From assembly GCA_025362395.1 (NCBI GenBank), contig JANYGK010000010.1, positions 1-54,697 of the forward strand: 54,697 nt of DNA. The letters are read 5' to 3'. The stretch's first letter is position 1. The number at the start of each line of letters is the position of its first letter. The translations under genes and the position numbers were made by a program. Below, piece after piece: positions 8,717 through 17,309 of this stretch. This stretch comes from Bacteroidota bacterium (lineage in GTDB: Bacteria > Bacteroidota > Bacteroidia > B-17B0 > Aurantibacillaceae). A model generated the notes under the pieces. That model made no database searches and was not told where the DNA came from. It saw only the letters and a program-made list of their open reading frames with translations.

Positions 8717-8876
8717 GTGCGCCTCTCATACGTTGGCAGTAACGCTGTGGATGTGGACTAGCGGCGCGAACTGCTATTTTTATAGCACATCGTGGTGGCT
8801 TCCGGTCGTATAAAAATAGAAGTGGCTTTCGTCCTTGACTTTTTTATTTCTTTTTTCGTCAAGGAAAAAAGAAATT
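8717..8876 (+). repeat. Dispersed structured repeat, copy A
   Basis: This stretch is visibly related to 43219-43374. Both share the blocks CTCTCATrCkTTGGyArTA, a GCrAACTGC segment, a GGTGGCTT/GGGGGCTA segment, GAAGTkGG, and a terminal T-run followed by GTyCAAG. Between them lies a perfect 11-bp inverted repeat CTATTTTTATA (8774-8784) / TATAAAAATAG (8809-8819). The corresponding stem in copy B has a different sequence. An alternative small hairpin TGCTAT/ATAGCA (8772-8787) competes for the left arm. It lies between the convergent genes selD and the Gcr-family gene and is richer in G+C than ordinary spacer here. Its function is unknown. Confidence 0.6.
8833..8875. repeat. Two interlocking inverted repeats at the end of repeat A
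   Basis: Perfect 7-bp repeat CCTTGAC (8833-8839) / GTCAAGG (8858-8864) overlaps a perfect 11-bp repeat ATTTCTTTTTT (8846-8856) / AAAAAAGAAAT (8865-8875). The right arm of the first lies in the 8-nt loop of the second, which is a pseudoknot-compatible arrangement. There is no GC-rich stem plus U-tract, so it is not a textbook terminator, though it lies between convergent genes. Confidence 0.55.
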
Positions 8877-8915
8877 TAAAATAGATGTAAGTAACTATTT
8901 AGTTTTTGTATCAGC

Positions 8916-10802
8916 TTATATGTATTTAGACAATCCTACTAAAATTTTTAAAGATTGCTTCCACGAGAGATCGCGCGACCGACACGCCAATATAAAGGAA
9001 ATTAAAAAACTGGACGCTATATTTATAACTCCTATCAATATAATACCCACAAAAACGGTAATTACTAAGTACAGGTCTTCCCTATGCTCGTTACCGATCG
9101 CTAAAGCAAAATTGCCCGATGAAATAGTAACGTGCCTGATATCAAAAGGGATACCAATAAATTTACCGATGTTTCCTGCCATGCCCAACGAAAAGCCAAG
9201 AAATAAATTTCCGAGTATCGCACCAAGATTTTTCTCTACAAAACCGGCTAATTTTTTTCGTTTGCCGAATCGATAATTCGGATCAAAATTCGGGTGTTTT
9301 ATAATGCGTTCCGCAATTTCAGAATACACTACTTTATTGTCTATATAACCAATAATAATTCCTGACAGGGCAAGAAAGACTCCTGCGATAGCGGCATAAA
9401 TAAGCGAAGCGCTGTATAACGGATGATTTGCATATAATTGTGCTTTTGATTCTGCGTCGTTAAAAACAGAAACATGAAAATAATAATGCATTGCCCAAGC
9501 CGATAAAAAACATAAAGGCAATACAACAATTAAATTTCCTATAAGGCTTATAAACTGGCTTCGAATGATTTGTTTAAATATATGCCAAGGCTTTGTCCCG
9601 GTATCAGCTCCATTACCAATGTTTTCAGCAATGTAAGAGGCCGTCATAGCAGGTTGTTTCGTTGCTAAAGTAAAATGCATTAAATGCATAAGCACAAAGC
9701 CCAAACCATAATTTAACCCGAATAAAAAGCCTTCAAAAAACAAAGACACATGTAAATGATGGATCAGGTACTTTATATATACTAAAAAAACTACAATAAG
9801 TCCCCCACCCATTGCCGACTTAAACAATCTGTAATTATCCTTCCTGGAAAACCCTATATATCCTTCTCCTTTTTGCGAGGTATGGCTCACAATGCGGTAC
9901 GCCAACATATTGGTATTTTCTTTTATAAATTTTCTGACGCTATTTTTGGTGTGTTCCGCTTTTACCAATTGAATAACCAACCGAGAAATTACATTTACCT
10001 TATTGCTGTACTGCTTTGTTATAAATAACCGCAACAATAATCTTATCCTATCTACATGCTGTTGGGCGCGTTTTAATAAAACCGTTAAATGCAGGCTTGT
10101 TCCTATCTTATCTTTTTGGTTTTGAATATCGATAAAAATTTGTTCACATCGGTCAAGGGTATTCAAAACACTCTTTAGCTCCTCGTGATTGAGCTCAAGT
10201 GTTTTATCATCTAAATGTTTTTTTACAAAAACAGCCGCCTGCTGATTCAATTGAAAGAAAGGCGAATTGTTATCATCAATTTCAGGAAGCTTACTCACCA
10301 AATACTGATCAATGCCAATGGCGGTAAAGCGATGGCATAAAATGATAATAGCATTGTAAATTTGTTGAGAAATTTTTTCGGAATGTAATACTAAGGGGCC
10401 TGTATCAATTAATGCCAATAGGTTTGTCCAGTTTGAAATATCTACTTTCTCTAACCATACATAATCATCTTTTTTATTAAATAATAATACAATAAACCGG
10501 CTCAGTTCATCATCGGGCAAATTAAGCGGTAAAATTTTGTGTTTAATTTTACTGTATACTTCAGGGAAAAATTCGCGGTTCGATTGAATGCCATAATCAG
10601 CAAAAGCATTTACAAAAAAAGCATTATCCAATACTAAAAAAGTATATTCGGTAAGCTGCCTTTTAAATTCTTCGTCTCTCGTTCTTTCATCAATTAAATT
10701 CTTAAGAATTCTGTTAAATTTTAATACATCCGAAACAGAGATTTTCCTTATCCGGTTAAGGAGTTGCATGATATGTTCAAATTTATAATGAGAAAAATCC
10801 AT
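8916..10802 (-). CDS. Gcr-family ('site-specific recombinase') membrane protein
   Basis: A 628-residue protein matching the COG4389/Pfam SpecificRecomb family, first named from gonococcal gcr. Family landmarks include MTASYIAENI, NPHFDPNYR-like HPNFDPNYRFGKR and GNIGKFIGIPFDIRHVTISSGNFA. The N-terminal half (1-330) is soluble and helical. The C-terminal half has about six hydrophobic segments, around residues 330-375, 410-440, 465-490, 530-555 and 585-612. No serine- or tyrosine-recombinase catalytic motif is visible. The recombinase label is historical and probably wrong; an integral membrane protein of unknown function is the better description. It is transcribed toward selD and has no operon partners. 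Confidence 0.8.
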   Translation of the reverse strand: MDFSHYKFEHIMQLLNRIRKISVSDVLKFNRILKNLIDERTRDEEFKRQLTEYTFLVLDNAFFVNAFADYGIQSNREFFPEVYSKIKHKILPLNLPDDELSRFIVLLFNKKDDYVWLEKVDISNWTNLLALIDTGPLVLHSEKISQQIYNAIIILCHRFTAIGIDQYLVSKLPEIDDNNSPFFQLNQQAAVFVKKHLDDKTLELNHEELKSVLNTLDRCEQIFIDIQNQKDKIGTSLHLTVLLKRAQQHVDRIRLLLRLFITKQYSNKVNVISRLVIQLVKAEHTKNSVRKFIKENTNMLAYRIVSHTSQKGEGYIGFSRKDNYRLFKSAMGGGLIVVFLVYIKYLIHHLHVSLFFEGFLFGLNYGLGFVLMHLMHFTLATKQPAMTASYIAENIGNGADTGTKPWHIFKQIIRSQFISLIGNLIVVLPLCFLSAWAMHYYFHVSVFNDAESKAQLYANHPLYSASLIYAAIAGVFLALSGIIIGYIDNKVVYSEIAERIIKHPNFDPNYRFGKRKKLAGFVEKNLGAILGNLFLGFSLGMAGNIGKFIGIPFDIRHVTISSGNFALAIGNEHREDLYLVITVFVGIILIGVINIASSFLISFILACRSRDLSWKQSLKILVGLSKYI

Positions 10803-10934
10803 AATTACCGTTCCGAATTTAACTGTTTAAAGCCGTTAATACTACTCATCATAGACTTTATGCGAGCAAAAACGCTATTTACTATTAACGTTTGTTAACC
10901 ACAATGCGCATAATAACCGGATCAATACCTCGTT

Positions 10935-10963
10935 TTTGGAATTAATAAAATAGCTTATCTTTG
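10935..10963 (+). promoter_or_regulatory. Bacteroidota-type promoter for dxs
   Basis: TTTG (10935-10938) and TATCTTTG (10956-10963), 17 bp apart, fit the TTTG / TAnnTTTG consensus of the Bacteroidota primary sigma factor. Transcription would start near 10970, some 60 nt before the ATG at 11030. Confidence 0.65.
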
Positions 10964-11029
10964 TAAAGGATTAAAATTACAGATGCAACCATTGTGATTT
11001 TTTCCGGCAGATTAAATGTAAACCAATTC

Positions 11030-12979
11030 ATGGAAATTATTAAAGGTTCAGGCGTAATACCCGGTGAATTATTAGCCAAAGTAAATTCTCCGGCTGATCT
11101 GAAATTACTTAAAGAAGACCAACTGGAAGAATTCTGTAAAGAACTTCGTCAATACATCATCGACATAGTTTCGACAAAAGGCGGACATTTTGGAGCATCA
11201 TTGGGCGTAGTTGAATTAACAACCGCTTTACATTACGTATTTAATACACCATACGATCAATTAGTGTGGGACGTAGGCCATCAGGCTTACGGACATAAAA
11301 TAATTACGGGACGAAAAGATATTTTTCACACAAACCGTATCTATAAAGGTATCAGCGGATTTCCAAAACGTTCGGAAAGTGAATATGATACATTCGGTGT
11401 TGGCCACTCCTCCACCTCAATTGGTGCAGCTTTAGGAATGGCAGTTGCTTCACGTTATAAAAAACAATATAACAGGCAACACATTGCCGTTATCGGCGAT
11501 GGCTCTATGACTGCGGGAATGGCCTTTGAGGCACTGAACCATGCAGGTGTTGAAAATGCAAACTTACTGGTTATTTTAAATGATAACTGTATGAGCATTG
11601 ACCCCAACGTTGGCGCTTTAAAAGAATACCTAACAGACATTACTACTTCACATACTTATAATAAAGCAAAAGATAAAATTTGGGAACTACTCGGTAAGAT
11701 TAGCAAATTCGGGCCTAACGCGCAGGAAATTGCCTCTAAAATTGAGAACGCCGTTAAAACAAGTTTATTAAAACAAAGTAATTTATTTGAATCATTAAAA
11801 TTCAGATATTTTGGCCCTGTTGATGGGCACGACGTGGTACGTTTAACAAAAGTAATGCAGGACCTGAAAGATATTCCCGGCCCTAAAATATTGCACGTTC
11901 TCACACAAAAAGGAAAAGGTTACCAGTTCAGTGAATCAGGAAACCCAACGATATGGCATGCCCCGGGCTTATTTAATAAAGATACCGGTGAGATCATTAA
12001 AATAGTGCCTAAAGAACCTCAGCCCCCAAAATACCAAGATGTATTTGGACATACCATTGTTGAGTTGGCAGAACTAAATCCGAAAATTATGGGAATTACT
12101 CCTGCTATGCCATCGGGCTGTTCCTTAAATATAATGATGAAAGCCATGCCTGACAGGGCTTTTGATGTTGGTATTGCCGAACAGCATGCGGTTACTTTCA
12201 GCGCCGGTTTAGCAACACAAGGCTTAGTGCCTTTTTGTAATATTTATTCTTCATTTATGCAACGTGCCTACGACCAGGTTGTACATGATGTAGCCTTACA
12301 GAATTTAAAAGTAGTATTGTGTTTAGACAGGGGCGGCCTTGCCGGTGCAGACGGACCAACACACCATGGCGCTTTTGATATTGCCTATTTTCGCTGCATA
12401 CCAAATATGATTGTAAGTGCTCCGATGAATGAAGAAGAGCTTCGCAACTTAATGTATACGGCGCAATTGGATGAAATAAAAGGGCCGTTCAGCATTCGTT
12501 ACCCTCGGGGAAACGGTGTAATGGTTGACTGGAAAACACCATTTAAAAAATTAGAAATAGGTAAAGGCCGTAAGTTAAAAGACGGAAAAGACATCGCTAT
12601 TTTATCATTAGGACACCCGGGTAATTTTGCCGCTGAAGCCATTAAAAATCTGGAAGCGGACGGAATTAAAGCAGCGCATTATGATCTGCGTTTTGCCAAG
12701 CCTTTGGATGAAACCATGCTGCATGAAGTATTTTCATGTTATAAAAAAATAATCACTATTGAAGACGGCACTATTGTTGGCGGCGTAGGAAGCGCTATTC
12801 TTGAATTTATGGCCGATCATAATTACAGCGCGGAAGTAAAGCGTTTAGGCATCCCCGATAAATTTATTGAACACGGCGAACAAAGCGAGTTGTATGAAGA
12901 GTGCGGATTTTCTGTAAGCCAAATACAACATGAAATTCAGGAGCTGTTAAAAGAAAAGAAAGAAAGAAAAACGGGATAA
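11030..12979 (+). CDS. dxs: 1-deoxy-D-xylulose-5-phosphate synthase
   Basis: A thiamine-diphosphate enzyme that condenses pyruvate and glyceraldehyde-3-phosphate, the first step of the MEP isoprenoid pathway (DXP also feeds thiamine and pyridoxal synthesis). From ATG 11030 it has 649 residues. The LLAKVNSPADLKLL N-terminus is typical of the family; an in-frame GTG at 10994 would add 12 atypical residues. Seen motifs are GDGSMTAGMAFEALNHAG (ThDP/Mg2+ site, near 156), DVGIAEQHAVT with the catalytic Glu, and DRGGLAGADGPTHHG. A consensus promoter lies at 10935-10963. It is monocistronic: the next gene follows after about 390 bp. Confidence 0.96.
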   Translation: MEIIKGSGVIPGELLAKVNSPADLKLLKEDQLEEFCKELRQYIIDIVSTKGGHFGASLGVVELTTALHYVFNTPYDQLVWDVGHQAYGHKIITGRKDIFHTNRIYKGISGFPKRSESEYDTFGVGHSSTSIGAALGMAVASRYKKQYNRQHIAVIGDGSMTAGMAFEALNHAGVENANLLVILNDNCMSIDPNVGALKEYLTDITTSHTYNKAKDKIWELLGKISKFGPNAQEIASKIENAVKTSLLKQSNLFESLKFRYFGPVDGHDVVRLTKVMQDLKDIPGPKILHVLTQKGKGYQFSESGNPTIWHAPGLFNKDTGEIIKIVPKEPQPPKYQDVFGHTIVELAELNPKIMGITPAMPSGCSLNIMMKAMPDRAFDVGIAEQHAVTFSAGLATQGLVPFCNIYSSFMQRAYDQVVHDVALQNLKVVLCLDRGGLAGADGPTHHGAFDIAYFRCIPNMIVSAPMNEEELRNLMYTAQLDEIKGPFSIRYPRGNGVMVDWKTPFKKLEIGKGRKLKDGKDIAILSLGHPGNFAAEAIKNLEADGIKAAHYDLRFAKPLDETMLHEVFSCYKKIITIEDGTIVGGVGSAILEFMADHNYSAEVKRLGIPDKFIEHGEQSELYEECGFSVSQIQHEIQELLKEKKERKTG

Positions 12980-13118
12980 AGGATCTCTTTAAATAATTTT
13001 CGGATAATGAAAAAGGTTAAGTAAATACTCAGCCATTTAAGTATTAAGTTTTCCCACGCTTATATTGAATTGGCTCTGTACATGACTTACGCGTTTTTTA
13101 CGGCATTGCCTGCGAGCG

Positions 13119-13298
13119 TTATTTCAACCTTGTAAAATCTTGTTCATACCATGTGCTTTTATGATTTCCTGCCCATCTTATGTTTGCTTCATTACTTGTA
13201 AAGTGTGCTTCCCATCTGTCAATTTTCCTAGTACAATTTTCGATAAAACATAATCGTGTTATGGTTAAAGCATTTGTATACCTAACTACAAAACACAT
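13119..13298 (-). CDS. Doubtful small ORF, Trp-rich, possibly a gene remnant
   Basis: ATG at 13298 (or TTG at 13307) opens a 59-residue frame ending at 13119. The product has three Trp and a run resembling folded-protein sequence (WEAHFTSNEANIRWAGNHKS), unlike most spurious frames in this AT-rich DNA. No promoter or family match is apparent. It could be a real small gene, the remnant of a longer one, or chance. Confidence 0.25.
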   Translation of the reverse strand: MCFVVRYTNALTITRLCFIENCTRKIDRWEAHFTSNEANIRWAGNHKSTWYEQDFTRLK

Positions 13299-13347
13299 AT
13301 TTAACAAAAGATATAAAGGATAAATTTAAATGCTCTATGCTTTTTAT

Positions 13348-13355
13348 TAAATTTG
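13348..13355 (+). promoter_or_regulatory. TAnnTTTG -7 box before the coiled-coil gene
   Basis: TAAATTTG, an exact -7 match, ends 16 bp before the TTG start at 13372. The -33 region is only TTTA. This predicts a very short leader and supports the TTG start. Confidence 0.4.
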
Positions 13356-13371
13356 TGTAAATACCGATACA

Positions 13372-16300
13372 TTGGCTCCTCAACAAAACATACTGTTACT
13401 AAAGTTAGATGAATTTATACGTAAGTATTATAAGAACCAACTTATAAAAGGATTTTTATATACTACGGGATTATTAGTAGCCGCATTTTTATTTTTAGTA
13501 GCAGCCGAATACTTTGCTGAATTCGGAACAATTACCAGAACCATTTTATTTTATTTATTTTTAGCGGCAAGCGGGTTTGTTTTGACGCGCTACATTATTA
13601 TTCCCGCTTTAAAACTAAACAGGCTTGGAGATACTATCAGCTATGACGAAGCCGCTACTATTGTAGGCAAGCATTTTCATTCCATTAATGATAAGCTTTT
13701 AAACACTTTACAGCTTCAACGTAATTCCGGCTCTGTTTTTTCTGTTGATTTATTAACCGCAAGCATCAATCAAAAAATGGAAGAATTAAAGCCTGTTCCA
13801 TTTACGTCTGCCATTAATTTAAATGAAAACAAACGCTATCTTAGGTTTGCACTTCCGCCGGTGCTGTTAATGTTATTGGTACTAGCCGTAAAACCTAATA
13901 TTATTAAAGATGGCACCGAGCGTATGATCTATCACCAAACGTATTTTGAAAAAGCATCACCGTTTCAATTTGTCATTAACAATAGATCGTTAGATGCCGT
14001 TCAGCAACAGGATTATGTGCTCGAATTAAAATTGAACGGCAATGAAATTCCAAACGAAGTATTTATAACCGTTGATGGCATTGAACACAAAATGGAAAAA
14101 GTGGATAATGTAAATTACACATACACTTTTAAAAATATTCAAAAAAAGAGTGGCTTCGTTTTTAACGCCGCAGGCTTCAACTCTAAGTCGTATGAGCTTA
14201 ATGTACTGCCTAAGCCTATGCTTATGAAATTTGACATTCAGCTGACCTATCCTGTTTATCTGAACAAAAAAAATGAAATGGTATCAAATGTAGGAGATAT
14301 GCAATTACCGCAAGGCACCAAAATGCAATGGGTTTTTCATACAAAAAACGCGGATAATATATTTTTAAATTTTGCTGATACATTAATTGACATTCAACAT
14401 ACAGGCAATGATGAGTTTTCGTTTTCTAAAAGAATGATGCAAAGTACTACTTACAGTATTAAAACCATGAATCATTTTTTAAAACAAAATCCTGATTCGG
14501 TAAATTATACACTTAGTATTGTTCCTGATCAGTCTCCCGCCATTGATGTCAGTGAAAAAACGGATTCTTTAAATACTAAAAATATTTATTTTTCAGGCAC
14601 TATAAAAGATGATTACGGTTTTACGCGCCTCAGTTTTAAGTACACGCAATACACACAAGACTCTACCGGAAGGCCACAGGTTAGGACAGGAGAACAGGTA
14701 ATGGGATTAAATAAGCAACAGATCACACAGCCCTATTTTTATTTTTTAGATGCGTCGCGTTTTCAATTATTACCGGGTGATAAGATAGAATACTTTTTTG
14801 AAGTGTGGGACAATGACGGTGTAACAGGCGCTAAATCAGCCAAAACACAAACCATGTTGTTTAAAGCGCCAACAGTTGATGAGATGAATGAGGCGACTGA
14901 CAAGAGCAATTCAGAAATTAAAAAAGACCTGGATGACGGCATTAAAAAAGCTAAAGACCTTCAAAAAGACATTAATGACCTTGCTAAAAAGTTGAATGAT
15001 AAAAAACAACCGGGATACGAGGAGAAGAAAAAACTGGAAGAAATTTTAAAGAAACAGAATGAGCTGAAAAATAAAATTGAAGAAACAAAACAGGAAAACC
15101 GGCTTAATAATCAACAGCAGCAAGAATTTACACCACCTGATGAGTCGCTCTTAGAAAAGCAAAAACAATTAGAACAATTGTTTGAAAACATTATGACCCC
15201 TGAAATGAAAAAATTATTTGATGAGCTGAATAAGCTGTTGGATAAAATGGACAAGAACCGGGTGCAAGAAAAGTTGGAAGAGTTAAAGCTGTCCAATAAA
15301 GACATGGAGAAAGAGCTCGACAGAACCCTTGAGGCATTTAAACAAATGGAAGTTGAGCAAAAAATGCAGCAAGCCATGGATAAACTGGATGAATTAAAAA
15401 ATAAACAAGACGCGCTGAAACAAGAGACGGATAAGACAAAAGACAATAAAGACAAGTCGGCAGAGGATAACAAACAAAAAACGGAAGACGGTAAAAAAGA
15501 AAACAATAAAGAAAAAACAAGCAAAGAATTAGAGCAGAAACAAAATGAGCTTAATAAAGAATTTGATAAATTAAAAGAGGACTTAAAAGAAATGCAGGAA
15601 AAAAATGCAGCTCTTGAACAGCCTAATGAAATTCCTAAAACAGAAGAAAAACAAAATGAGATCAGTAAGGAAATGGAAAAAAGTTCTGATCAGTTAAATC
15701 AGAACAATAAAAAAAATGCGTCTAAATCACAAAAACAAGCTTCCGATAAAATGGAAGAAATGAAAGCGCAGATGCAGCAAGCCATGGATAAGATGGAAAA
15801 GGAAGAGCAGGAAGAAGATATGCAGGCTGTAAGACAAATTTTAGAAAATTTATTGAATTTATCATTTGCGCAGGAAGACCTGATGGGACAATTATCTAAA
15901 TTACGTTCAGATAATCCGCAGTATTTAAAAATTACACAAATACAAAAAAAATTACAAGATGATTCTAAAATTATTGAAGACAGTTTATTAGCCGTCAGTA
16001 AAAGACAGCCCGACATAAGTGCTGTAGTTAATCGGGAAATTGCCGCTATTAATATGAATATGGGAAAAGCGGTATCTGAGCTGGCTGAACGGATGCAGGC
16101 TAACGCGCAAATGCGGATGCAATATTCTATGACTTCCATTAACAATTTAGCCCTTATGCTTAACGAATCGTTAGAGAGCATGCAAAAGAAAGCTAAAGAA
16201 AGCAAGAAACCGGGTAATGGCAGCTGCAAAAAACCGGGGAAGGGAAAACCTTCTTCAAAACCTGGCGACGGTAAACCAACCATGCAAAGCATGAAACAAA

Positions 16301-16902
16301 TGCAGCAAAAATTAAATCAGCAGTTGGAAGAATTAAAAAAACAATTAGAAAAAGGCCAAAAACCCGGAGGGCAAAAACCGGGAGATAAGCCGGGTCAAAA
16401 ACCGGGTGGGCAGAAACCCGGTGGACAAGGGCCGGGGCAACAAGGACAACAAGGCATGATGCCGGGCATGCAGGGCCGGGGTATGAGTGAGCAATTGGCT
16501 AAAATGGCGGCACAGCAAGAGGCTATCAGGCGCCAGATGCAGCAAATGATGGATAAAATTAAAAAAGACGGCGGCTCTAATCCCGGTGGAAATTTGACTG
16601 ATTTAATGGAACAAACAGAAAAAGATATTGTTAATCGACAAATTACACAGGAAACGATGAAACGCCAACAAGATATCTTAACTAAACTTTTAGAAAGTGA
16701 AAAAGCCGAGCGGGAACGCGAACAAGACGAGCAACGCAAAAGTAATGAAGCGAAAAATCAAAATTTAAGTAACCCTACGCAGTTTTTAGAGTATAAAAGA
16801 ATTAAAGAAAAAGAATTAGAGCTGTTAAATACTGTGCCTCCCGGTTTAACGCCTTATTATAAACACAAAGTAAACGAATATTTTAACAGCGTAAATAAAT
16901 GA
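13372..16902 (+). CDS. Giant coiled-coil inner-membrane protein (DUF4175-like)
   Basis: An 1176-residue protein starting at TTG 13372 (no in-frame ATG nearby; a -7 box sits just upstream). Two membrane helices at about 25-47 and 53-78 and a third near 155-172 are followed by a beta-rich periplasmic-looking region (about 180-505). A very long charged coiled coil (about 505-980) is rich in Lys, Glu, Gln and Asp. A Lys-Pro-Gly-Gly-Gln low-complexity stretch lies at about 995-1035, then a second helical segment to the end. The layout resembles large Bacteroidota proteins labelled DUF4175 or 'ATPase', but no P-loop is visible. It overlaps the next gene by 4 bp, so its translation is coupled to the RsbW-like protein. 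Its function is unknown. Confidence 0.8.
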   Translation: MAPQQNILLLKLDEFIRKYYKNQLIKGFLYTTGLLVAAFLFLVAAEYFAEFGTITRTILFYLFLAASGFVLTRYIIIPALKLNRLGDTISYDEAATIVGKHFHSINDKLLNTLQLQRNSGSVFSVDLLTASINQKMEELKPVPFTSAINLNENKRYLRFALPPVLLMLLVLAVKPNIIKDGTERMIYHQTYFEKASPFQFVINNRSLDAVQQQDYVLELKLNGNEIPNEVFITVDGIEHKMEKVDNVNYTYTFKNIQKKSGFVFNAAGFNSKSYELNVLPKPMLMKFDIQLTYPVYLNKKNEMVSNVGDMQLPQGTKMQWVFHTKNADNIFLNFADTLIDIQHTGNDEFSFSKRMMQSTTYSIKTMNHFLKQNPDSVNYTLSIVPDQSPAIDVSEKTDSLNTKNIYFSGTIKDDYGFTRLSFKYTQYTQDSTGRPQVRTGEQVMGLNKQQITQPYFYFLDASRFQLLPGDKIEYFFEVWDNDGVTGAKSAKTQTMLFKAPTVDEMNEATDKSNSEIKKDLDDGIKKAKDLQKDINDLAKKLNDKKQPGYEEKKKLEEILKKQNELKNKIEETKQENRLNNQQQQEFTPPDESLLEKQKQLEQLFENIMTPEMKKLFDELNKLLDKMDKNRVQEKLEELKLSNKDMEKELDRTLEAFKQMEVEQKMQQAMDKLDELKNKQDALKQETDKTKDNKDKSAEDNKQKTEDGKKENNKEKTSKELEQKQNELNKEFDKLKEDLKEMQEKNAALEQPNEIPKTEEKQNEISKEMEKSSDQLNQNNKKNASKSQKQASDKMEEMKAQMQQAMDKMEKEEQEEDMQAVRQILENLLNLSFAQEDLMGQLSKLRSDNPQYLKITQIQKKLQDDSKIIEDSLLAVSKRQPDISAVVNREIAAINMNMGKAVSELAERMQANAQMRMQYSMTSINNLALMLNESLESMQKKAKESKKPGNGSCKKPGKGKPSSKPGDGKPTMQSMKQMQQKLNQQLEELKKQLEKGQKPGGQKPGDKPGQKPGGQKPGGQGPGQQGQQGMMPGMQGRGMSEQLAKMAAQQEAIRRQMQQMMDKIKKDGGSNPGGNLTDLMEQTEKDIVNRQITQETMKRQQDILTKLLESEKAEREREQDEQRKSNEAKNQNLSNPTQFLEYKRIKEKELELLNTVPPGLTPYYKHKVNEYFNSVNK

Positions 16903-17309
16903 TACCGGCTAAAGGAGAAAAATTGGATATTACCTCATCGTTTGATAATATGCGGTTGGTAGAACGATTGGTAGAAGACGTATGTGACGTGTTTAATGTG
17001 AATGAAGACAGTTACGGCAATATACTGATAGCTGTGACAGAAGCGGTAAACAACGCTATTTACCATGGCAATCAGGGCAATCCCGATAAACATATTAAAA
17101 TAGGGTTTGAATCGGGGAATGATAATATTAAATTTTCGGTAGCTGATGAAGGCGACGGATTTGACTATAACAGCTTACCGGATCCTACCGATCCGTTGAA
17201 CATCGACAAACCACACGGCCGCGGCGTTTTTTTAATGAAAAATTTAGCGGATAAAGTAGAATTTAATAACAACGGCCAGGAAGTGTTGCTGACGTTTAAT
17301 TTAAATTAA
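16899..17309 (+). CDS. RsbW-like ATP-binding protein (HATPase_c_2)
   Basis: A 136-residue single-domain GHKL ATPase of the anti-sigma-factor/serine kinase type. The N box is EAVNNAIYHGNQ, the G1 box DEGDGFD, and the G2-like loop GRGVFLMKNLADKV. Relatives phosphorylate STAS-domain antagonists or bind sigma factors; neither partner is encoded nearby. It starts within the stop of the coiled-coil gene (ATGA overlap) and its own stop overlaps the ybeY start (TAATG), so the three genes are tightly coupled. Linkage of this ATPase to ybeY is familiar from other Bacteroidota. Confidence 0.85.
   Translation: MIPAKGEKLDITSSFDNMRLVERLVEDVCDVFNVNEDSYGNILIAVTEAVNNAIYHGNQGNPDKHIKIGFESGNDNIKFSVADEGDGFDYNSLPDPTDPLNIDKPHGRGVFLMKNLADKVEFNNNGQEVLLTFNLN

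Larger units (their letters stand above)
12980..13371. other. 392-bp gap with only a doubtful small ORF
   Basis: Between dxs and the coiled-coil gene I see no tRNA, no clear dxs terminator and no copy of the dispersed repeat. A 59-62 codon frame on the minus strand (13119-13307) is listed separately. A TAnnTTTG box at 13348-13355 serves the next gene. Confidence 0.5.

Noticed and set aside
15111-16739. Several Cys/Ser/Leu-rich open frames on the strand opposite the coiled-coil gene
   Set aside because: They mirror the Lys/Glu/Gln-rich codons of the coiled coil and show no signal, domain or spacing evidence.
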